NCBI GenBank assembly: GCA_964483465.1
Contig: CAZABG010000081.1
Span: 1-11,028, forward strand
Length of the DNA: 11,028 nt
From: CAZABG01 sp964483465
Lineage (GTDB): Bacteria > Chlamydiota > Chlamydiia > Chlamydiales > Parachlamydiaceae
Reading direction: 5' to 3'
This document shows, piece by piece, positions 1-7,277 of the stretch. A model generated the notes under the pieces. It was given only the letters and a program-made list of their open reading frames with translations. It was not told where the DNA came from and ran no database searches. The translations under genes were made by a program, and so were the position numbers. Position 1 is the first letter of the stretch; every line of letters starts with the position of its first letter.

Positions 1-1
1 G

Positions 2-973
2 AGAAGAAAGGCGGCTTTGCAATTCATCATTTATATGATTGCAGGATCGACTTTAATGATCGCGGGCGTTTTGGCCGTCTATTTTTCTGCTAAAACTTTT
101 GATTTGACATTGGCTTCGTCGATTAAATACGCCCCATGGATTGCGCTTGTATTTCTTTTAGCCTTTGCTGTTAAAACGCCCCTCTTTCCATTCCATGCAT
201 GGCTTGCCGAAGCGTACACTGAAGCGCCTCTTGCGGGAACAATCATTTTATCCGGATTATTATCAAAAGCTGGTATCTACGGAATATTGCGTATCGCCTA
301 TCCGCTATTCAATGATTCGATGGCAGTTTTTGCGCCTTATCTAGTCGTGCTTGCCGTCATCGGCGTATTTTACGGAGCCTTTTTGGCTTGGAGCGAAAAT
401 GATTATAAGCGTTTGATCGCGTATTCCAGTTTTTCGCATGTGAACTTTATTCTAGCCGGTTTATTTATCGCGATTGAGCCTTCATTGACAGGATCGACAC
501 TGCAGGCGTTTAACCATGGCATCACTATTACGGCATTATTTATTGTGATTTATTGGCTAGAAGTTAGACTTGGATCAAGAGAAATCGGACCTATTAAGGG
601 ACTGATGAAATTTCTTCCAAGACTCGGTTGGCTGACTCTCTTTTTCGTTCTTTCGTCAGTCGCACTTCCTGGAACAAATAGTTTTATAGGCGAACTGCTT
701 ATTTTACTCGGAGCTATTAAATTTAATTTCTGGACGGCGGCAATCCTTGTTTTGAGCGTAATTTTTTCTGCCGTATACATGCTGCGCTTTATGCAGAAAG
801 TCTATTTTGAAGAGCCCACATTTTTTAGGGATCGATGGATTGATATCGGATTGAAAGAATATCTCATTGCTATCCCGTTAATTTTTTTAGTCCTTTGGGT
901 GGGTCTATATCCTGCTCCTCTTATTAAACAACTTGAATCGGTATTCGTAACATGGAAAGCACCCTTGGTTTAA
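2..973 (+). CDS. nuoM: NADH-quinone oxidoreductase subunit M, 5'-truncated by the window edge
   Basis: NuoM is a large antiporter-like proton-pumping membrane subunit of respiratory complex I. The frame is open to the left edge, so the gene starts outside the window; 323 residues are visible of a family length near 500. Numbering from base 2, the fragment shows AVKTPLFPFHAW with the broken-helix lysine (K58), LLSKAGIYG with K89, DYKRLIAYSSFSH with H146, FNHGITITALF with H172, and GTNSFIGE with the late-helix glutamate E231. That glutamate marks NuoM; NuoN has lysine there. Most of the fragment is hydrophobic segments. The stop lies inside nuoN (22-base overlap), which fits the usual nuoM-nuoN order at the end of the nuo operon. 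A TTG at base 17 could be mistaken for the start, but the upstream residues RRKAAL match the family. Confidence 0.93.
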   Translation, partial: RRKAALQFIIYMIAGSTLMIAGVLAVYFSAKTFDLTLASSIKYAPWIALVFLLAFAVKTPLFPFHAWLAEAYTEAPLAGTIILSGLLSKAGIYGILRIAYPLFNDSMAVFAPYLVVLAVIGVFYGAFLAWSENDYKRLIAYSSFSHVNFILAGLFIAIEPSLTGSTLQAFNHGITITALFIVIYWLEVRLGSREIGPIKGLMKFLPRLGWLTLFFVLSSVALPGTNSFIGELLILLGAIKFNFWTAAILVLSVIFSAVYMLRFMQKVYFEEPTFFRDRWIDIGLKEYLIAIPLIFLVLWVGLYPAPLIKQLESVFVTWKAPLV

Positions 974-2346
974 ACGAGCTCTATCCTCTTGCTCCACTGC
1001 TCGTCTTATTATTCGGATCGTTGATTGTATTACTTGTAGATTGCTTTACAAGCGTCTCCCGTTCGATTTTATTTTACATTACGATTGCGTCTTTCCTTGC
1101 GGCAATGTTCTCTTTTTGGGATCGTCCCGAGACTATTAATTCTTTAATTAGCCCCTGGCTCAATTTTGATCCTTTAAGCCGCTTTTTTACCTGGTTCTTT
1201 TTAGCGATAGGCTTAGGCTCGACCCTTTTATCTTATCCTTTCTTCAGTCGATTTCAGGCGCCTCCGGGCGAATATTTCTTTTTAACCTTGGCTGCAACGG
1301 TAGGTTTAATCCTGATTGGACAATCGGCAGATTTTTTAACGCTTTTCATCGGGCTTGAAACGCTATCGCTTGCGCTATATGTCCTTTGCGGCTACATGAA
1401 AAAATCGGATGATTCGCGCGAATCGGCGATGAAATACTTTCTTTTAGGTGCGCTAGGTGCGGCGTTTCTTGTTTACGGGATTGCCCTTTACTATGGCGCG
1501 ATTGGCAATACGCAGCTAAGACCCTCGACAAGCGAGCTTTCCATCTATTTGCTTTCAGGACTTGCGCTTATTACGGTAGGGCTCGCTTTTAAAGCGGCTC
1601 TCGTTCCATTTCATACCTGGGCGCCTGATGTATACGATGGAGCGCCGACTGCAACGGTCGCATTCATGGCTGTTGGAACTAAAGCAGGGGCTTTCGCGGC
1701 CCTCATTTTTGTATTTCTTCTAGGCCTTACACCTGTCTGGAATCAATCGCTTGCCTTTCTTGCTTATCCGACACTTATTTACGCAAATTACGTTGCGATG
1801 AAGCAAATCCAGCTTCGCCGTTTCTTTGCCTATTCAGGAATCTCCCATGCCGGCTTCCTCCTCATCCCGCTTGCCGCCGCAACACCAGAATCGCTGCCAG
1901 CTCTCCTTTTCTATCTGGTTGTATATGCGATCGCAACGCTTGGTTCATTTGTCATCCTCGGCCTTCTTGATGATAAGCCGGAGGGCGTGCTTCTCTCAGA
2001 TTTAAAAGGTCTCTTTACCCGTTCGCCCTTTCTCGCGACGCTTTTTACCCTTTGCCTTTTAACGCTTGCAGGGATACCTCCGACGGTTGGCTTTTTTGCA
2101 AAATTCTTCGTTTTAAAAGTCGCCTTCGATGCGGGCTTCTACGGGCTCGTTCTTGTCGGCCTCCTTGTTGCCATCCTAGCTGCCTACTACTACCTTAGAA
2201 TCATCATCACGATGTTTCAACAACCTGATAACTCAAAGACTATCGCTTTCGCGTGGCCGCCGCTATTGCTTGGGATTATTGCCTTTATCTCTTTGATTGC
2301 CCTCTCTATCTATCCTGGATTATTAGTGAACGCAATAAAGGTATAA
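952..2346 (+). CDS. nuoN: NADH-quinone oxidoreductase subunit N
   Basis: NuoN is the antiporter-like proton-translocating subunit of the complex I membrane arm. It is full length at 464 residues (family about 480) and strongly hydrophobic, with roughly 14 membrane segments. Key positions are E136 in GLETLSLALYVL, K214 and H221 in GLAFKAALVPFHTWAPDVYDGAP, K244 in the next helix, H299 in FFAYSGISHAGF, and K384 in GIPPTVGFFAKF. The lysine in this last motif, in place of the glutamate of NuoM, identifies NuoN. The start is the ATG at 952, inside the end of nuoM; no Shine-Dalgarno is visible, so translation is probably coupled to nuoM. It appears to be the last gene of the nuo operon because a 190-base non-coding stretch with hairpins follows. 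Confidence 0.95.
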   Translation: MESTLGLNELYPLAPLLVLLFGSLIVLLVDCFTSVSRSILFYITIASFLAAMFSFWDRPETINSLISPWLNFDPLSRFFTWFFLAIGLGSTLLSYPFFSRFQAPPGEYFFLTLAATVGLILIGQSADFLTLFIGLETLSLALYVLCGYMKKSDDSRESAMKYFLLGALGAAFLVYGIALYYGAIGNTQLRPSTSELSIYLLSGLALITVGLAFKAALVPFHTWAPDVYDGAPTATVAFMAVGTKAGAFAALIFVFLLGLTPVWNQSLAFLAYPTLIYANYVAMKQIQLRRFFAYSGISHAGFLLIPLAAATPESLPALLFYLVVYAIATLGSFVILGLLDDKPEGVLLSDLKGLFTRSPFLATLFTLCLLTLAGIPPTVGFFAKFFVLKVAFDAGFYGLVLVGLLVAILAAYYYLRIIITMFQQPDNSKTIAFAWPPLLLGIIAFISLIALSIYPGLLVNAIKV

Positions 2347-2356
2347 AAAATATAAA

Positions 2357-2446
2357 CAGGATCACAGCAATCAAGAAAACTGCATTTGAAGTGGCAGGAT
2401 CCGCCTTCGGCGGGCAGGATCGGCGCGAGACCGCGCCGGCAGGATC
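2357..2446. repeat. CAGGATC repeats interleaved with two GC-rich hairpins
   Basis: GGCAGGATC occurs three times, at 2393-2401, 2413-2421 and 2438-2446, and a shorter CAGGATC lies at 2357-2363. Between the copies sit two perfect GC hairpins: CCGCC/GGCGG (2401-2405 with 2409-2413, TTC loop) and CGGCGCG/CGCGCCG (2421-2427 with 2432-2438, AGAC loop). The block is far more GC-rich than its surroundings. This layout of short repeat plus hairpin resembles a REP-like dispersed element. It could also serve as a transcript 3' end for the nuo operon. Confidence 0.6.
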
Positions 2447-2470
2447 AGTATATTAATCCTTTTATATTTT
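2441..2470 (+). terminator. possible nuo operon terminator
   Basis: AGGAT (2441-2445) can pair with ATCCT (2456-2460) across a 10-base loop. A T-rich tract, TTTATATTTT, follows directly (2461-2470). The stem is short and weak, but it follows two strong GC hairpins and sits between the end of nuoN and the next promoter. Treat it as a weak rho-independent terminator candidate. Confidence 0.35.
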
Positions 2471-2520
2471 TGAGTAATGTTAAGGTTTGATTAATTTAAC
2501 GTATTTAGCTTGCATATTCA

Positions 2521-2529
2521 TGTTACAAT
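2521..2529 (+). promoter_or_regulatory. extended -10 promoter of the large solenoid gene
   Basis: TGT followed by TACAAT (2521-2529) is a good extended -10 (TGn then a 5/6 match to TATAAT). No convincing -35 lies 17 bases upstream (gtattt), as is tolerated for extended -10 promoters. Transcription would begin near 2536, directly at the ATG at 2537, so the mRNA may be leaderless. A small dyad, GTTAA (2479-2483) with TTAAC (2496-2500), lies just upstream and might be an operator. Confidence 0.45.
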
Positions 2530-2536
2530 AGTCGGC

Positions 2537-5500
2537 ATGAATATTTCTTTTAATGCTTCTAATAACGCATATAATTCTAACCTTGCTTCTCGGCTTTCAT
2601 ATAAGGAAAAAGTCGAGAAAATGATTCGAGAAGATGATCTTATTGGAGCAGGACTCGAACTTCCAAGAATTCCATCGGAAGTTGCGCTAGAATTAATCCG
2701 TGAACACCCTGAGTTATTTGAAAACGCGCCTGATGCGGCGAAAAAAGCGAAAGATATTAAAGCTTTTGTTCTTAAGTTGGTTGAAATTGATGCTAAGAGC
2801 GTTGCAGAAAGAGCCGATGATTTTAACCTTGATGATGCTGCTAAAATGGAAGTCATAGATGCCATCATCAAAGTCAACCCCCTCTATATTAGCTGGTATA
2901 TTGAAAAGTTTAACCTGGAGCAAGAGGAGAATCGGGTAAAGGTTTTTGAGCAATTATTTGCTAAAGATAAAGGCGCTGGGTTTGTATTTGATAAGTTTGA
3001 GATTGAGGATAATGACCAAAAAATAAGGCTCTTAAAACGGATTGCGGAGGAAGCGCCGGAAGCGCTGATTGGAAAATTTTCGAAATTTAATTTAGATGTT
3101 GAAGAAGCAAAAGAGATTGTTGAAACGCTTGTTGAAAAAAAACCTGAATTAATTCCTCGCGACATTGATCAGTTTGACGAATCATTCCATTTTTTCCTGC
3201 TCAAAAAAACGATAGGCTTCATAGGCTATGGCCTTAAAGAGATTATGAATATGGCTGCAAGCCTAACCGAAAGTGAAAGATTCGAGCTTGCAAAAATGCT
3301 CATTAGCGAAGGCCAATTTATTGAAGAAATAGAACATTTTAAAATCTCCGATGAAGAGATGTTATTTGAATTGCTAATGTTTGCCGCAGAAAAGAATGGC
3401 AAAAACCTTCTTTTCCATATCAAAAAATTTAGTTTATCAAGCGAAGAAAAAAGGTTTAAAATCGCCTGCCGTCTGGTAGAATTGCAAGTACATATTGTCC
3501 ATCAATTCGTGGATTTTAATCTCTCAACAAGAGGTTATGTCGTTTCCGTCCTAAATAAGATTATGGACAATCCGCCGCCATATATTGATATATCCAAATT
3601 TAAACTAGACGAAGAGTCCGATCGATTTGATTTTGCTTTAAAGATGGCGTCGATCGACCCTAATTATGTTATTTACAATCTTGAAAATTTGAATATTAAA
3701 GATAGTAGGCATTTAACTCAGCTGGCGATCAGGATAATCCAAAGCAACAAACCCCTTTATAATTTCGATATTAGCAAATATTTACCTGAATCGGATGAAG
3801 ATTTGGCGGAAGTTGCGATAGCAGTGATCGCGAGTAATAATTCAAACGTTAATGATCTTCCCAAGTTCAAATTCAAAGAGTTTAAAAATTTAAGAAGAGT
3901 ATTTAAAGCTCTCATTTGTTCAGACGTGATATTGCTCGATCAAATCGTATTGAAATTACTTCCAATAGCCGAAAAGGAACGTTTTGAAATCGCAAGGCTT
4001 ATTGTTAAATATAACCGTATGCTATGGAGCTCGCTGCCCGCATTTAAAATAGAGGATGCTGTTTTAAAAAAACAGCTTGCTCATCTTATGCGCCTAGTTG
4101 ACCCTTATAATGGTTATTCAAGCAAAATTTGCGAATACGAAAGTCCAGCTTTGCTTTCTTTCGTTGATCAACGGATGAAAAGCGATCCAAAAATTAAGGA
4201 TGAAAAGAGGAATTGGTATAGTGAAGTAAATTCGCAAATAGTTTTTCTTACAGAGCTTTACGGAGTTGAGAACGCCGGCATTAAAAACCTTTTTAAAGTC
4301 TTATCGGATATTGTAAATCCTGGGCTAAGAAGCCGAGCTTCACAAGCCGTATTTAAAGTGCTTACAAATAAAAATTGTTTTACCTGGCTAAATACAAGCA
4401 AGATTGAATCCAAATTGCTTTTACCTCTCCTAATGGCAAAGGCGATCTATGGTAATAGTCCATCATTCAAGGTTTTTGAATCGGAATTACTCCTCATGGA
4501 AAAGTTATATGCCGATGGCGCGAACTTCGATCTTTTGCTCCGATTTTTAATAAACCTCTATTCGGATAACTCTAATAAGAAAGATAAAATCGTATTTATA
4601 TCTCATCTTTTTTATCCAAGCCTTGGCGAGCTTCGCCGCAGTCAAGAGGAAAAAAGGGTAAAAGGCGCTTTAAGGATGAAGCAGGAACATGATTTAAAAG
4701 AAGAGTACTTACTACGCATTAAATATTTGAACCTAATCGTAATGTTAGGATGTGTGAATAAAATAGGATCAAATCCTTTTGCGCTTAAAGAACTTGCGCT
4801 CTATTCCAAAAAACTGTTCGTTAGCGAGCTTAAGATTGAAGGAATCAATCCGGAAGAGTTAGAGGAAAAGCTTGAGGGTATATTGAAGTCGATAAAGGAC
4901 GAAACGGCTTTAATGACTTATCTTGGAAAAATCAACGAACTTCGTGACGAAAACGAACGATGCAAAATGAAAGCTTCTTTTGGAAGCTTGATCCAATCCA
5001 TCTATAAGGGTCAATTTTATATTGATCGCTATCTACAGTCGCCTGTCTTAAAAGACCTTATGGATCGAAAATTTGAATCCGTAATCGAAGCGTGGAAAAA
5101 TGGGGATTCTACTTTCGCGGTTCAGTCTGACGAGATAGGCCAGTTTTCGCTCTTGATATTCCTGAAGCAAAAACTGATTGAAGATAAACATATACCCAAT
5201 ATTGATAAGGAGATGCCTCTCTTATTTGCCTATCTAAACGATAGTATTGCTTTTAACGAGGCGCTCAAAGCTGCAACCCCGGAAGAAAAAGCTATCCTTA
5301 CTTTATTTTATGATTCAAGTTTGGAAAATGTAAATAAAGTTCAAAGCTTAATGGGTGCTTTCAAAGATTTTATTAATGACCTTAACGATTTTAAAAAGTC
5401 TAAGACAGCTTCTTCCACAAGATCTGGCATCATCCAAATCCGCGATACGGATAATTTATCCCATTTGGTTTTAATTGGAAGACAGACGGGAGGTTGTCAG

Positions 5501-5938
5501 AATTTAGACGGAAACGCGAGCACAAATAAGGCTTTGCTTGGATACGTCCTGGATGGAAAAAACCGCATTATCGGCGCATTCGATGAAGAGGATCGTCTCA
5601 TCGGCAGGAATATATTCCGAATGATGCGGGATAAAGAGACCCAAAAACCGGCCCTCTTTCTTGAACGCTACTATACAATAAATTATTCGAAATCTTTTGA
5701 AGAACAGAACATCCGTTTTACGATCCAGCGGGCAAAAGCGCTTAAAGTTCCTCTATATTCCAATCAAAATGTTTACACAAAAAGCGTTTATGGCGGCTCT
5801 CTTGAGTCTATTGGGTGCAATGCTTCTTTTGAATATTCAGATGCCGGGGGAGGAATGTCGGAAGGGAAATATGAAATAGCACAACCGTATATCCTATACC
5901 AGCCTGAAGAACCGAAAAAGGAAGAAGCTAAATCGTAA
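2537..5938 (+). CDS. large alpha-solenoid repeat protein with distinct C-terminal domain, function unknown
   Basis: This 1133-residue protein has no function I can name. The N-terminus (about 30 residues) is rich in Asn and Ser, with no signal peptide or membrane segment. Residues about 70-520 consist of some 15 helical repeats of ~29 residues. Each ends in a marker like KFNL, KFEI, HFKI or KFKL (F at 96, 125, 154, 184, 213, 268, 298, 327, 355, 444, 503) and often restarts with ERFEIA-like residues, as expected of an alpha-solenoid scaffold. Residues ~520-960 are mostly helical without clear repeats. Residues ~966-1121 are a separate module with GGCQNLDG (C987), LLGYVLDGKNR, a conserved-looking Arg (R1024) and LFLERYY (E1043), then a charged tail. 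I recall similar C-terminal modules in large chlamydial hypothetical proteins; that is memory, not a search. I chose the ATG at 2537 over a TTG at 2510 because the promoter -10 lies between them. It may be a secreted effector (inference). Confidence 0.88.
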   Translation: MNISFNASNNAYNSNLASRLSYKEKVEKMIREDDLIGAGLELPRIPSEVALELIREHPELFENAPDAAKKAKDIKAFVLKLVEIDAKSVAERADDFNLDDAAKMEVIDAIIKVNPLYISWYIEKFNLEQEENRVKVFEQLFAKDKGAGFVFDKFEIEDNDQKIRLLKRIAEEAPEALIGKFSKFNLDVEEAKEIVETLVEKKPELIPRDIDQFDESFHFFLLKKTIGFIGYGLKEIMNMAASLTESERFELAKMLISEGQFIEEIEHFKISDEEMLFELLMFAAEKNGKNLLFHIKKFSLSSEEKRFKIACRLVELQVHIVHQFVDFNLSTRGYVVSVLNKIMDNPPPYIDISKFKLDEESDRFDFALKMASIDPNYVIYNLENLNIKDSRHLTQLAIRIIQSNKPLYNFDISKYLPESDEDLAEVAIAVIASNNSNVNDLPKFKFKEFKNLRRVFKALICSDVILLDQIVLKLLPIAEKERFEIARLIVKYNRMLWSSLPAFKIEDAVLKKQLAHLMRLVDPYNGYSSKICEYESPALLSFVDQRMKSDPKIKDEKRNWYSEVNSQIVFLTELYGVENAGIKNLFKVLSDIVNPGLRSRASQAVFKVLTNKNCFTWLNTSKIESKLLLPLLMAKAIYGNSPSFKVFESELLLMEKLYADGANFDLLLRFLINLYSDNSNKKDKIVFISHLFYPSLGELRRSQEEKRVKGALRMKQEHDLKEEYLLRIKYLNLIVMLGCVNKIGSNPFALKELALYSKKLFVSELKIEGINPEELEEKLEGILKSIKDETALMTYLGKINELRDENERCKMKASFGSLIQSIYKGQFYIDRYLQSPVLKDLMDRKFESVIEAWKNGDSTFAVQSDEIGQFSLLIFLKQKLIEDKHIPNIDKEMPLLFAYLNDSIAFNEALKAATPEEKAILTLFYDSSLENVNKVQSLMGAFKDFINDLNDFKKSKTASSTRSGIIQIRDTDNLSHLVLIGRQTGGCQNLDGNASTNKALLGYVLDGKNRIIGAFDEEDRLIGRNIFRMMRDKETQKPALFLERYYTINYSKSFEEQNIRFTIQRAKALKVPLYSNQNVYTKSVYGGSLESIGCNASFEYSDAGGGMSEGKYEIAQPYILYQPEEPKKEEAKS
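2747..4100 (+). repeat. coding region of ~15 degenerate 29-residue repeats
   Basis: Aligning the F-x-L/I marker of each unit gives steps of 27-30 residues, most often 29 or 30. The recurring pattern is a first helix like RFEIAKLI, a turn often containing NP or a similar break, a second helix, then a K-F-x-L/I-x-x-E/D linker. The units are divergent at the DNA level, so the array is old and not subject to slippage. Confidence 0.7.
5398..5902 (+). other. C-terminal conserved-looking domain of the solenoid protein
   Basis: Residues ~966-1121 from the ATG start differ in composition from the solenoid: more beta-prone, glycine-containing and with defined motifs. In order these are LVLIGRQTGGCQNLDG, ALLGYVLDGKNRIIGAF, a GRNIFRMMR strand, KPALFLERYY, and a late YGGSLESIGCNASFEYSDAGGG stretch beginning near residue 1085. 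The single Cys in GGCQ, the Arg in GRN and the Glu in FLER would be candidate functional residues. No enzyme family can be assigned from sight. Confidence 0.5.
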
Positions 5939-5958
5939 ATTCCCTATACTGTTCCTTT

Positions 5959-6069
5959 TTGGAATTAATCGTGCGGTTACAATCATTTAATAGTGTCTTG
6001 GTATCTGCTGACAATATTCAAAAACAAATTGATTATTTCGAATTTATCTCACAAAACAAGGCAAACTAA
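5959..6069 (+). CDS. possible 36-residue leader ORF coupled to rlmK (doubtful)
   Basis: An open frame begins at TTG 5959 (no stop back to 5932) and ends with TAA at 6067-6069. That stop shares one base with the rlmK start codon (TAATG). The peptide would run LELIVRLQSF... to ...QNKAN. There is no recognisable family and no clear Shine-Dalgarno. The TAATG junction is the only real argument; it may be chance in an AT-rich gap. Confidence 0.18.
   Translation: MELIVRLQSFNSVLVSADNIQKQIDYFEFISQNKAN
6058..6061 (+). promoter_or_regulatory. ribosome binding site of rlmK
   Basis: AAGG lies 7 bases before the ATG at 6069, a normal Shine-Dalgarno spacing. It supports this start, which also gives the expected N-terminus of the methyltransferase. 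It is one of the few clear RBSs in the window. Confidence 0.5.
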
Positions 6070-7004
6070 TGTTTCTTCCGGAAATTGCCGATGGCGAAGA
6101 TAAAAGTTCTGAACTTGTAAACTGCATCCGTAACCACTATCGGCATATCCGCAAATGGGCAAAAAAGAACGAGACAAATTGCTTTCGTCTTTATGACCGC
6201 TCCCTTGCCAAATATCCTTTTGCGATCGATTATTACGACGGCCGCTGCCTTGTTTCCTATTTTGCTAAAGGCGAAGAAGAGGATGTCCCTGAAGCTCTTC
6301 AAACCCTTATTATTGATTCCGTTCAGAAAGTGATAGGCCCCGTCGAATTTTATTGGCGCACTCGCAAACGTACGCGCCAATATGAGAAGCAAGACGATGC
6401 TCAATCGTATTTTATGGTCCTCGAATATGGCGCCAAATTCTATATCAATCTTATCGACTATCTTGATACGGGACTATTCCTTGATCACCGGGAAACGCGC
6501 CGCTTAGTCGCATCGCATGCAAAAGGAAAGCGGCTTTTAAACCTTTTTGCCTATACCGGAGCATTTAGCGTGCAGGCAGCCCTTCATGGAGCTGCTTTTA
6601 CAAAAAGCGTCGATATGTCAAATACCTATACCGAGTGGTGCCGCGACAATCTAAAGCTTAATAAAATTAAGGATCATGAAGTGGTGAGGGCCGACTGCCT
6701 AAAGTTCCTTCAGGAAGAAACAGAAACCTACGACATCATCGTCATCGATCCGCCCACCCTTTCACGCTCTAAAAAAATGGATCAGCTATTTGATGTGCAG
6801 GAAGATTACATCTTTTTGATACGTCAATCGCTAAAGCTATTAAACCCGGGGGGAGAGATCTATTTCAGCACCAATTCTCGCAAGTTCCGGTTTGATGCGG
6901 AATTGTTCCCGAATACAAAAATCATCGATATCTCAAAAAAGACGCTTCCTATCGACTTCGCCGACCCTCTTATCCATAAGTGCTGGCTAATAAAAGAAAG
7001 ATGA
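6069..7004 (+). CDS. rlmK: 23S rRNA (guanine-N7)-methyltransferase, RlmK type (stand-alone)
   Basis: This is a SAM-dependent methyltransferase of 311 residues. It corresponds to the C-terminal (RlmK) half of the E. coli RlmKL fusion, which makes m7G2069 in 23S rRNA. Family features in order: IRKWAKKNETNCFRLYD (27-43) of the N-terminal extension, FAIDYYDG, an YGAKFYINLIDYLDTGLFLDHR block (120-141), motif I LLNLFAYTGAFSV (156-168), the acidic SAM-ribose motif DMSNTYTEW (182-190), the catalytic-loop DPPT (227-230), FDVQEDY, LNPGGEIYFSTNSR, and the family C-terminus DFADPLIHKCWLIKE. No THUMP/RlmL half is present, so it is the single-domain form. It acts on ribosomal RNA in the cytoplasm. The neighbouring genes suggest no functional link. 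The ATG at 6069 has an AAGG site 7 bases upstream. Confidence 0.9.
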   Translation: MFLPEIADGEDKSSELVNCIRNHYRHIRKWAKKNETNCFRLYDRSLAKYPFAIDYYDGRCLVSYFAKGEEEDVPEALQTLIIDSVQKVIGPVEFYWRTRKRTRQYEKQDDAQSYFMVLEYGAKFYINLIDYLDTGLFLDHRETRRLVASHAKGKRLLNLFAYTGAFSVQAALHGAAFTKSVDMSNTYTEWCRDNLKLNKIKDHEVVRADCLKFLQEETETYDIIVIDPPTLSRSKKMDQLFDVQEDYIFLIRQSLKLLNPGGEIYFSTNSRKFRFDAELFPNTKIIDISKKTLPIDFADPLIHKCWLIKER

Positions 7005-7277
7005 AAAGTGTATCTGTGTCACGGAAGAGGTTATTTTAACACAAAGAAACAACAGAAGACACAAAGGCACAAAGAAAGGTCTAGAGTTTGAAAAATTCGA
7101 GCCCTCAAAAAAATCTTTAGATGTCGGAATGGTAAAAAAGTTCGTTTGAGGAAAGCGAGATTCTTTGTGCCTTTGTGTTTAATTTTGCTCTTTGTTTTTT
7201 ACTGGCCGATGGCTTTGGGGCCGCGTTTACCAAATGAAGTTTTTTTTCGTCGACGCGGGTATTTAAAATTCCCTTCT
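7005..7277. other. non-coding gap between converging rlmK and the minus-strand operon
   Basis: Apart from the inverted-repeat element described separately, it holds CCGCGT (7221-7226) pairing with ACGCGG (7253-7258) around a loop with a T8 tract. This is too loose to call a terminator with confidence, although both flanking transcripts must end here. No coding frame is supported on either strand. Confidence 0.5.
7040..7197. repeat. imperfect inverted-repeat element with CACAAAG heptamers
   Basis: An exact 18-base inverted repeat, ACACAAAGGCACAAAGAA (7059-7076) and its complement (7161-7178), flanks an 84-base centre. Each arm extends to ~38 bases with mismatches. The left arm carries CACAAAG at 7040, 7060 and 7068. 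The right arm carries CTTTGTG at 7163 and 7171 and CTTTGTT at 7190, giving near mirror spacing. A nested pair, CCTCAAA (7103-7109) and TTTGAGG (7145-7151), lies inside. No transposase and no clear target duplication are seen. It may be a MITE-like or other dispersed palindromic element; it sits between converging genes. Confidence 0.65.

Noticed and set aside
2253..2456. A 67-residue frame overlapping the end of nuoN
   Set aside because: It reads the end of nuoN in another frame and then the GC hairpin repeats. No ribosome site or family resemblance.
2510..2536. TTG start for the large solenoid gene
   Set aside because: The likely -10 box lies inside this extension and no ribosome site precedes the TTG.
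2518..3423. Several minus-strand open frames opposite the solenoid gene
   Set aside because: Ser/Ile/Phe-rich mirror translations of a Lys/Glu-rich coding region, overlapping each other and lacking ribosome sites.
6066..6404. A 112-residue minus-strand frame opposite rlmK
   Set aside because: It lies fully within a clear methyltransferase gene and has no independent evidence.
7040..7076. CACAAAG repeats as a CRISPR or origin iteron array
   Set aside because: The units are too short and too few, with no uniform spacers, no cas or replication gene nearby, and a mirror rather than tandem arrangement.
7059..7178. Inverted repeat as a rho-independent terminator of rlmK
   Set aside because: The loop between the exact arms is 84 bases and no T-run directly follows the exact arm, so it does not fit an intrinsic terminator.
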